In this document: positions 44,929-51,104 of the stretch, piece by piece
Layout: every line of letters begins with the position of its first letter
Numbering within the stretch: position 1 is the stretch's first letter
NCBI GenBank assembly: GCA_005884685.1
Contig: VBAH01000059.1
Coordinates: 1 to 64,000, forward strand
Direction: 5' to 3'
Length of the DNA: 64,000 nucleotides
Origin: Alphaproteobacteria bacterium
Lineage (GTDB): Bacteria; Pseudomonadota; Alphaproteobacteria; Rhizobiales; Xanthobacteraceae
Made by a program: the position numbers and the translations under genes
Notes under the pieces: model-generated
Database searches by the model: none
What the model was told of the DNA's origin: nothing
Seen by the model: only the letters and a program-made list of their open reading frames with translations

Positions 44929-45960
44929 TCACCAGTACCAGCCGTATTCAGAGCCCACGCCGCCGAAGCCATCTTCCATGTTGAGCTGGACCTTCTTCTT
45001 CGACGCCCACTCCTTGAAGAGCTGCATCTGCTGCATGGCCGCCTGAAGGTACTGCTTTTCCTTGCCGATGTCGTTGATTTGCACGCCGCCGGCGGAGTAC
45101 GGCAACTCGCCCCTGCGATGCCAGTGCGCCGCCGTCATGAAGAGCTGCCAGGCGATCCCTTCCAGCCAGTGGAACCGCCAGGGGAAGTCATCGGTGGTGA
45201 AGTACCTGCCCAACGGCGGCGCCAGCTCGTTGAAGTAGTCCACGATTCGAGAGGCGGCCAACGCGATCTCGGCCTCGTCGAACTCGTACTCGTCTAGCAA
45301 CAAGTTCGTCTCCGGGTAGTCCCGAAGAGCGAGGCGAACCTCGGCGATGGTCGGCGGGCCCTGTCTTGGCGAGGCAGCGCCGAAAAGCGCGCGCTCCACC
45401 ACCAGGTAGAGGATGTTCGAGCAGACCAGGCTGACGTCTCGTACCAGTTGTTGTTTGGCGACGACGGTCTCACCTACGCCCACGGCCGGGGTGACGTCCA
45501 CGGGGAAGTCGTAGTCGATGGCCACGCTCAGGGTCGTCAACGTGCTGATGCGATACGTGGTCGGATTCAGCCTGGCCGAGGCGGTAACCACTTCGCCGTC
45601 GGAAGAGGCCCTGGGATACAGGAGGTCGTCCGTGATGACGGCCTGGAGGAGATAAACGCCCGGCCTGATGGCGAACTTGGCAGGGACGGGCAGGTCCACC
45701 CAGCCCTCGTCAAGGGGAGAACCCAGAGAGCCTGTTTCAAAGCGCGTAGTAGAGATGTCGCTTACTGCTTCACCGTAGGCGCCGCAGGGCGTGTAGCGAG
45801 CGGTGTCCGTGTAGGCCGTGAGATCCACCGGGTCGCCGTTTGGGTCAAGAAGCTGCAGGCTCAGTGAAGAACGGTCACCGGCAGGAAGCGCCACGGAGCG
45901 ACGCTTGGCCGGGACCGGTACTTCATAGAGCCTGGTAGTGACGGGAGACTTGGTAGGCAT
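44929..45960 (-). CDS. Probable neck or virion protein (343 aa)
   Basis: An N-terminal beta domain (residues ~1-130; SSLSLQLLDPNGDPVDLTAYT, spaced, then GVYLLQAVITDDLLYP) resembles baseplate or fibre adaptor sandwiches. The C-terminal ~150 residues are helical with DEYEFDEAEIALAASRIVDYFNE, FPWRFHWLEGIAWQLFMTAAHWHRRGELPYSAGG and WASKKKVQLNME (spaced). Position between the capsid and connector genes suggests a head-tail junction protein. No catalytic motif. Confidence 0.6.
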   Translation of the reverse strand: MPTKSPVTTRLYEVPVPAKRRSVALPAGDRSSLSLQLLDPNGDPVDLTAYTDTARYTPCGAYGEAVSDISTTRFETGSLGSPLDEGWVDLPVPAKFAIRPGVYLLQAVITDDLLYPRASSDGEVVTASARLNPTTYRISTLTTLSVAIDYDFPVDVTPAVGVGETVVAKQQLVRDVSLVCSNILYLVVERALFGAASPRQGPPTIAEVRLALRDYPETNLLLDEYEFDEAEIALAASRIVDYFNELAPPLGRYFTTDDFPWRFHWLEGIAWQLFMTAAHWHRRGELPYSAGGVQINDIGKEKQYLQAAMQQMQLFKEWASKKKVQLNMEDGFGGVGSEYGWYW

Positions 45961-45969
45961 GTCAGGCCC

Positions 45970-46437
45970 TTAACCGGAGCCGACGTCCTGGAAGCAGGTG
46001 AGACAGTACTTCCACAGGGTGGCGGTGGCGGCCGCCGTCGGGCGGATGAGCAAGTAGAGGAAGTACTCCCTGACGGTCTGGGACGGGCTGTCGGCGTTCT
46101 TGTACACGAAGCCGTCATTGGCCGTGACCGACTTGGCGGCGTTGCCCGAAGTGCCGGCCAGGGTGACGTCCAGCACCTTGAAGAGATCAATGTCGTCGGG
46201 CAGGAGCGTGGCGTTGGGGATGTCCGTGTCCGCGACCATGCCAACGGCTGAAGAAAGCACGTCCACCGTGAAGGCCACGGCCGCGCCGCCGGCTTCTCTG
46301 GTCGCGTCAAGCTGCCTTACCACCACGCGGGCGAGCCGGGCCTCCGTGGCCATGGGCACTTTGACCAGGCGGTAGCTGGCCGCGGCGATGGTGATAGCGG
46401 TCGTGCCGCGCCGTATTTGCTCGAAGACCTTGGGCAC
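45970..46437 (-). CDS. Virion-cluster hypothetical protein (155 aa)
   Basis: ATG 46437 begins MPKVFEQIRRGTTAITIAA; beta-rich with ARVVVRQLDATREAGGAAVAF (spaced), Val/Ala-rich strands and a final KYCLTCFQDVGSG. No known family. Sandwiched between structural genes with short gaps, so a minor capsid or connector protein is likely by context. Confidence 0.55.
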   Translation of the reverse strand: MPKVFEQIRRGTTAITIAAASYRLVKVPMATEARLARVVVRQLDATREAGGAAVAFTVDVLSSAVGMVADTDIPNATLLPDDIDLFKVLDVTLAGTSGNAAKSVTANDGFVYKNADSPSQTVREYFLYLLIRPTAAATATLWKYCLTCFQDVGSG

Positions 46438-46464
46438 GAGCTGGCTCCACTCTCTGCGTCAGAT

Positions 46465-47178
46465 TTACGTCGTGTAGCTGCCCCAGGACGGGTCCACAAA
46501 CCCCAGGACGTTGTCGGTCGCGCCCAGGGCCCTGGCCGCATGAGCCTGCGTAGTGTTGGTGGTCGGAGGCACGGGGTGCGTGGCGTCCACCGCGACCACG
46601 GCCGTGGCCATGTCCGTGGTCGTGCCCGTGATGCCCGTGGCATACCGGTGCAGGGTGGTCGCGTCGCCCAGGGTGGCGTGCATGTCCGTGACGTAAAGCG
46701 AGATGCTCGTCGCGTTGGTAGGCAGCGCAGGCACGGTGACCCGCGGGATGTTCGCGGTGGCGACCGTGAAGTCCGCGCTCGTGCTCGTGCCGATCGTCGT
46801 GCTGCCCCAGGAGTTCACAAAGGTGTAGGCCACCTTGTAATGGCCGGCGACCATCAAGCCACCCGAAGCGCCGCCGCCCGTAACGGCCACGGTGGCGGCG
46901 ACGGTCGGATTGGCCACGATGGCGTCGGGGTTGGTGTCCAGCACGATCGTCCTGGGCGTGCTGACGATGGCCAGCCTGCCGGCCAGGAGATCGCGCTCCA
47001 GCGCCCTGCGCCTGGTCTGCTTGGTCGTCCCGTCGGGGAAGCTGTGCTGGATGTCACCGAAGACCGTGAACGAAGCGCCGGCGGCCAGTTTCTTGCCGTG
47101 CTTGCCCAGATACGAGAAGATCATCTCCTTCCCGCTGGTGTTGATCACGGTCGTGTAGAGGTCAACGGTCGTCGCCAT
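46465..47178 (-). CDS. Virion protein with an Ig/FN3-like domain shared with the tail sheath
   Basis: 237 residues, ATG 47178. Residues 1-85 are a small beta domain (VDLYTTVINTSGKEMIFSYLG). Residues ~90-205 repeat the module found in the sheath insertion (NIPRVTVPALP, TVAVTGGG). The C-terminus is short and Thr-rich. The leader holds pseudoknot copy 6 and a GGCTGC-GGTA-GCAGCC hairpin before a weak GGAAGA site. A surface-exposed decoration or neck role is inferred. Confidence 0.6.
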   Translation of the reverse strand: MATTVDLYTTVINTSGKEMIFSYLGKHGKKLAAGASFTVFGDIQHSFPDGTTKQTRRRALERDLLAGRLAIVSTPRTIVLDTNPDAIVANPTVAATVAVTGGGASGGLMVAGHYKVAYTFVNSWGSTTIGTSTSADFTVATANIPRVTVPALPTNATSISLYVTDMHATLGDATTLHRYATGITGTTTDMATAVVAVDATHPVPPTTNTTQAHAARALGATDNVLGFVDPSWGSYTT

Positions 47179-47201
47179 GATCAGGTCTTCCGTTCTTTGC
47201 T

Positions 47202-47217
47202 GGCTGCTACCGCAGCC
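47202..47217 (-). promoter_or_regulatory. Leader hairpin next to pseudoknot copy 6
   Basis: On the minus strand GGCTGC-GGTA-GCAGCC forms a perfect 6-bp stem, 7 bases after leader copy 6 and 24 bases before the ATG at 47178. Its arms could also pair with the GCAGC/GCTGC strands of the pseudoknot. Confidence 0.45.
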
Positions 47218-47223
47218 GATGTT

Positions 47224-47250
47224 GCAGCTTTCAGCCCGCTGCAGAGGGCT
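47224..47250 (-). promoter_or_regulatory. Leader pseudoknot element, copy 6
   Basis: Minus strand: AGCCC, TCT, GCAGC, GGGCT, GAAA, GCTGC; both stems perfect. It lies between the gene ending at 47260 and the start at 47178, 46 bases upstream of that start. Confidence 0.6.
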
Positions 47251-47259
47251 TTGGTGCTA

Positions 47260-47637
47260 TCAGGCGCCGCGGGCGAGCCAGGCCCCGAAACGCGCAGCGG
47301 CCTCAGCCAGGTCCTCTCTCTGGGCCAGCTCGCTTGCAGCGGCCTTGAGCATCCTCTGGTGACTGGTAGGCCAATGGGGCCGACCCTCCGCGGCGACGAT
47401 CTTCTTGAGATCGTCCAGGGCCCTGATGATCGGGCTGTCGGGCGAGGAGGCCTTCTTCTCCAGCTCCCTGGCCTCCTCGGTCTGAAGGACGCCGGCCAGC
47501 TCCAGAAGGCTCAGCTTCTCTTCTTCGGAGGCCGGGACGACGCCGTAGTCCCGAGCCAGCTTCTCGAAGAACACCGGGGCGTGGACCTGCTCGATCAGGA
47601 GGTCGTATTCGGCCTGCGGGAAGTTTTGTTCGCTCAT
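47260..47637 (-). CDS. Hypothetical protein after the capsid gene (125 aa)
   Basis: ATG 47637 (MSEQNFPQAEYDLLIEQ) has GGAG seven bases upstream; nine extra upstream codons have no ribosome site. Helical throughout with FFEKLARDYGVVPASEEEKLSLLELAGVL (spaced) and a final RFGAWLARGA. No cysteine, no motif. Immediately downstream of the capsid gene, so perhaps a head-completion or capsid-associated protein. Confidence 0.6.
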   Translation of the reverse strand: MSEQNFPQAEYDLLIEQVHAPVFFEKLARDYGVVPASEEEKLSLLELAGVLQTEEARELEKKASSPDSPIIRALDDLKKIVAAEGRPHWPTSHQRMLKAAASELAQREDLAEAAARFGAWLARGA

Positions 47638-47660
47638 GGTCGTGCTCCGTTCTGGGTCGA

Positions 47661-48596
47661 TCACGCGGCCAGGTCGGCCCTGGTCGGGGAGGCCGCGTTG
47701 CCGATGGAGCTCCCGATGGTCTCGTAGCAGAACCAGTTGATCATGAAGAACTCCCGCTTGACGGCCATGGTGGTGTCGTCAAGGGTGTAGGCCCGCCCGA
47801 TGAACTTCTCGTCGGGGAACATGTACATGGTGTCGTTGGGCACCAGGTCCGTCTTGATCGTGATGATCAACTGGGCCTTCTGGAAGGTGGTCTCCTCGTA
47901 GCCGTTCTTCATCATGTCCTGGCTGAAGTCGCCACCGACCTCATCGCGGCCCCACTTCATGATCTCCTGCATGGTGACGTTGTTGATCACCACGGTCTTG
48001 ACCTCGAGGTGAGTGGGCCCCGAAGGCAGGATCTTGAACGCTTCGCGGGTGCCGTCCCTGGTGGTGCCTCCCTGGACGCTCCGCCACTGATAGACACCCG
48101 ACCAGGGCGCCAACGTGTCCACCGTGCCGCCCATGGCCCGGTTGACGGTGCCGAAGAACTTGACGTCCTCTTCGTAGAGCATGTCCTTGATCGAGTTGTC
48201 GCTGAGCACCTGCCGAATGTCCATGTGGTAGGTGCGCAGTTCGTCCACGTCCTTCGTGAAGTTCACCGTCTGAACGCGGTGGAACTTTACGGGGTAGCGA
48301 ATGCCCAGGATGTAGACGTTCTCGGGCAAGGTCGCGAAGGGCACACTGATGGCCGCGGGGGAATCAGGCTCGCGATCGACCCACTTGATCGGCTTCTCCT
48401 GGTGGTCCCTGTCGAGCTCGTCGTTCGGCAGGTCCACGAACGGCATCACCCGTCGATGAATGCCGTCTTCACGCACTCGGTAGCGCGTGTAGCCGTTGAT
48501 GGCGTCTTCCGCCTTCTTGAACTGTCCGTCCGAGGGCGACGTCAACCACTCAAACATGGTCTCGTTGGCGACCTTCTCGAAGGCGTAGCTGGCCAT
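47661..48596 (-). CDS. Probable major capsid protein (311 aa)
   Basis: ATG 48596 follows GGAGGACAAG. 311 residues of mixed alpha/beta: N-terminal arm (FEKVANETMFEWLTSPSDG), an E-loop-like DLPNDELDRDHQEKPIKWVDREPDSPA stretch, then ISVPFATLPENVYILGIRYPVKFHRV and a C-terminal RAYTLDDTTMAVKREFFMINWFCYETIGSSI (all spaced). The size, composition, strong ribosome site and place after scaffold and decoration genes match an HK97-fold capsid protein. Direct family identity could not be verified. Confidence 0.65.
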   Translation of the reverse strand: MASYAFEKVANETMFEWLTSPSDGQFKKAEDAINGYTRYRVREDGIHRRVMPFVDLPNDELDRDHQEKPIKWVDREPDSPAAISVPFATLPENVYILGIRYPVKFHRVQTVNFTKDVDELRTYHMDIRQVLSDNSIKDMLYEEDVKFFGTVNRAMGGTVDTLAPWSGVYQWRSVQGGTTRDGTREAFKILPSGPTHLEVKTVVINNVTMQEIMKWGRDEVGGDFSQDMMKNGYEETTFQKAQLIITIKTDLVPNDTMYMFPDEKFIGRAYTLDDTTMAVKREFFMINWFCYETIGSSIGNAASPTRADLAA

Positions 48597-48642
48597 CTTG
48601 TCCTCCGCGCTGGCTCTTGCTCGTGTAGGTCAAAGGGCGCGA

Positions 48643-49215
48643 TCACGCCGTGCCAGGGCCCCAGACCGGCCAGAAGCCGAGCATGGATCGCTTGTTGTAA
48701 TTGGTCCGAACGCCCCTCGAGACCACGCCGACGACGGCCGTCGTGAAGAGGGTGATCGCGTCGTTGCGCAGGACGCCCGACGAAGTGGTGGTCGGCCGCC
48801 TGGTGGCGGACAGCCCTTCGTCGTTGGCGGTGTTGCCAATGGGCGACTTCAGCAAGTTGTTGGGCGCAAAGGTCTGGCTGAACACGTACTCCGTGGTCTC
48901 CAGCTCCATGGAGGCCTTGGCCGGGATGCACATGATGTTGCCGCCCGGCGTGATCGGCTCCCAGAGATAGTCCGCGGGCCTGGCGGTGCTGACGTCGTAG
49001 GCGTTGACGCCCTGGAAGATCCAGACGGCCATGTTGCTGGTGCCCACGCCCGGCTCAAGCTCCCCTGAGGCGTTCAAGTGGCAGCACTGGCCGGCGCGCA
49101 GATCGTAGAGCACGTTCGCGCTGGGCTTGGCAACGAAGTCGCAGGCGGCCACGTTCGGCCAGCCCTTGATCGGGTTGAGCGAGAACAGGTAAGGCTGGTC
49201 GGGCACGGTCGGCAT
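48643..49215 (-). CDS. Probable head decoration or capsid-associated protein (190 aa)
   Basis: ATG 49215 follows GGGAGTG and lies 38 bases after leader copy 7. The protein starts MPTVPDQPYLFSLNPIKGW and is beta-rich with VLYDLRAGQCCHLNASGELEPG (spaced), MAVWIFQGVNAYD and ETTEYVFSQTFAPNNLL. This order (scaffold, decoration, capsid) is common in phage head operons. The family was not identified. Confidence 0.6.
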   Translation of the reverse strand: MPTVPDQPYLFSLNPIKGWPNVAACDFVAKPSANVLYDLRAGQCCHLNASGELEPGVGTSNMAVWIFQGVNAYDVSTARPADYLWEPITPGGNIMCIPAKASMELETTEYVFSQTFAPNNLLKSPIGNTANDEGLSATRRPTTTSSGVLRNDAITLFTTAVVGVVSRGVRTNYNKRSMLGFWPVWGPGTA

Positions 49216-49252
49216 CGCTGATCACTCCCGTTGGTCTGATTGCGGCATTGTT

Positions 49253-49279
49253 ACGGCATCGAGCCCGCCGCAGAGGGCC
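49253..49279 (-). promoter_or_regulatory. Leader pseudoknot element, copy 7
   Basis: Minus strand: GGCCC, TCT, GCGGC, GGGCT, CGAT, GCCGT. Stem 1 closes with a G-U pair; stem 2 is GCGGC/GCCGT, again with G-C in place of A-U and one G-U. It is 38 bases upstream of the ATG at 49215. Confidence 0.5.
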
Positions 49280-49288
49280 GTAGGGCCG

Positions 49289-49714
49289 TCAAGCGTCCGG
49301 CGGCACTTCCACGCCAAGGAGGCCGTAGTACACCCGGTCCGACGGCCGCAACTTTCCGCCCGGGACGTCGGAGAGGACGCGCGGCCGTTTTTCGCCGTTG
49401 CTATCTGCCTGCGAATAACCACGGCCCATGGCCTGTTTCGTGGTGGTCACGCTGGCGGCGTGATACTCGGCCACCTTCTTCAGGGCCTCAAGCGCCGTGG
49501 CCGGATCGGCCAGCGCCCGGATCAGGTCCTGGCGCATGGTCTCGTCGTAGAGGCCCGCCTTGATCAGCGCGGAAACAGCAGGGGTAAGGGCGGCGGCCGC
49601 CTTGACCCTGGTGTTCTCGGCCTGCTTCTGCATCGCCTCGGCCTTCTCGAGCGCGGCGCCAGCGCAGGCCAGAGCGTCGATGGCTTTCTCGGTCAACGTT
49701 TGGGTCATCGCCAT
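49289..49714 (-). CDS. Helical head-module protein (141 aa)
   Basis: Begins MAMTQTLTEKAIDALACAGAALEKAEAMQ (spaced); the first ~95 residues are amphipathic Ala-rich helices, then VTTTKQAMGRGYSQADSNG and a C-terminal VYYGLLGVEVPPDA. The composition resembles internal head or scaffold-associated proteins. It lies between scaffold-like and decoration-like genes. No family recognised. Confidence 0.6.
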   Translation of the reverse strand: MAMTQTLTEKAIDALACAGAALEKAEAMQKQAENTRVKAAAALTPAVSALIKAGLYDETMRQDLIRALADPATALEALKKVAEYHAASVTTTKQAMGRGYSQADSNGEKRPRVLSDVPGGKLRPSDRVYYGLLGVEVPPDA

Positions 49715-49732
49715 GTCCTCGTCGCTCCGGCC

Positions 49733-51052
49733 TTATCGCACGCCGCAGATGTTCCGCACCCAGTGCTTGATCTCGTCTCGCTGGGAACGGCCCTCGGGCG
49801 AGCGAGCAGCCTTGAGACGGAGCTTGCCCTTGTCCCGTAGGTCAACCACCTGTTTGCACAGCCCGGCCAGGTGAGAGGCCTCTTTGGGGAAGGACTTCAG
49901 GGAGGCGGCCATCTTCGTTCGGGCCTCCTTCTCGGCAGGGGAGGCAGGGGGCCTCTCGCCGCCGGCGGGAGGAGGCGCGCCGTTGGCGCCGCCGCCCTGG
50001 CCCATGCTCTTGACCAACTCGATGATTTCCTGCGGGTCGATGTTCGCCTCTTGCAAGGCGTTCCCCAGCTCCTCCAGGGCAGCCTGGTGGTCTTCGCCAC
50101 CTCCGGGCGGAGCCTCGCCTGGCGGGGGGGCTCCGCCGGCATCGGGGGGAGGCGCTCCACCGCCGCCGGCGTAGGCCTCCGGAGGCAGTTGCCCGCCATC
50201 CATGCCCGGAGGAGGCATGCCACCGCCTCCCGGCGGGGGAGGCGGCATGGGCATCGGTTCGCCCTCGGCCTGCTTCTTCAAGAAGGCGGCCTGCTTGGCC
50301 CTGGCGGCCTGGTGCTGCACGAGGAAGCGCCCTACCCTGTCCGCGTCGGCCTCGGCCTCCAAGAGGGCCCGCTCGATCATCGCCTGAGCAGCGGCCTTCT
50401 TGTCCAGGCCCGTGCCGGCGGTCTGATAGCCGGCCTCGGCGGCCTTGCGAGTCTGCGCCGAGGTTGGCGGGGCTTGAGTGGCGGGCGCTCCGGGCTTGGC
50501 TGGCTTGGCGGGCGAGGCCTTCTTCTCCACGTCGGCGCCGTCGCCGATCTCTTTCAAAACGCCGTTCATCTTGTCGAAGGCCAGCTTGACCAGAGGATCG
50601 AAAGCCATTTTCTGGTAGTCGGCGGCGGTCTTCTCGGCGTCGGCGCGAGCGGGGTGGGTGGTGCCGGGGTCCGGCTGGGTGTGGTCGTAGTTGTCTTCTA
50701 CGGACGGGTCCTCGCCCGTGGCGGACGGGCGCATCCCAATGTCCTGCGTGTGGTCCTCTTGCGAGCCGCCCTCTCCCGGCGTGGTGGCGTCCACGGCCGC
50801 CGGGAACACCTCCTTGACGTCCTCTTCGTTCTCCTTGCCCCGCTCACCCAGGGGTGCTTTGCCTGCGCCTGAGTCGGCGTCGGCCGTCGGGTGACTGGAC
50901 GTGCCGCCCACACTACCCGGGTCGTCCGCAGCCGAGCCTGACAGGCCCATCTCCGTGGCCTTCTTGGCCGCGGCCTGCTTCTCGCCCTGGATCTGCTTCA
51001 GGATGTCGTTGATCCGACCCAGTGTGCTGTTCTTGTCGATGACCGCGGGCAT
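49733..51052 (-). CDS. Scaffold-like internal head protein (439 aa)
   Basis: ATG 51052 is preferred to GTG 51058. The protein is low-complexity and charged: acidic Asp/Glu/Gly/Ser N-terminal half, Ala/Lys helices (AQAMIERALLEAEADADRVGRFLVQHQ, spaced), a Pro/Gly-rich centre (MPPPPPGGGG-type, GGAPPPDAGGAPPPG) and a helical end (LKSFPKEASHLAGLCKQVV, spaced) finishing HWVRNICGVR. Such composition directly between a protease-like gene and the capsid gene is typical of prohead scaffolds, but the length of the disordered centre is unusual. Confidence 0.6.
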   Translation of the reverse strand: MPAVIDKNSTLGRINDILKQIQGEKQAAAKKATEMGLSGSAADDPGSVGGTSSHPTADADSGAGKAPLGERGKENEEDVKEVFPAAVDATTPGEGGSQEDHTQDIGMRPSATGEDPSVEDNYDHTQPDPGTTHPARADAEKTAADYQKMAFDPLVKLAFDKMNGVLKEIGDGADVEKKASPAKPAKPGAPATQAPPTSAQTRKAAEAGYQTAGTGLDKKAAAQAMIERALLEAEADADRVGRFLVQHQAARAKQAAFLKKQAEGEPMPMPPPPPGGGGMPPPGMDGGQLPPEAYAGGGGAPPPDAGGAPPPGEAPPGGGEDHQAALEELGNALQEANIDPQEIIELVKSMGQGGGANGAPPPAGGERPPASPAEKEARTKMAASLKSFPKEASHLAGLCKQVVDLRDKGKLRLKAARSPEGRSQRDEIKHWVRNICGVR

Positions 51053-51077
51053 GTCCACTCGCCCTCTTCTCCCTTAG

Positions 51078-51104
51078 GTGAAGAAGGCGAGAGGCCTTCT
51101 TCAC
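51078..51104 (-). terminator. Strong hairpin overlapping a stop codon
   Basis: Minus strand GTGAAGAAGGC, loop CTCTC, GCCTTCTTCAC: a perfect 11-bp stem. The stop codon of the upstream gene (51101-51103) is inside the 5' arm. No T-run follows, so it may act as an attenuator, an mRNA-stability element or a barrier to ribosomes rather than a classical terminator. Confidence 0.6.
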
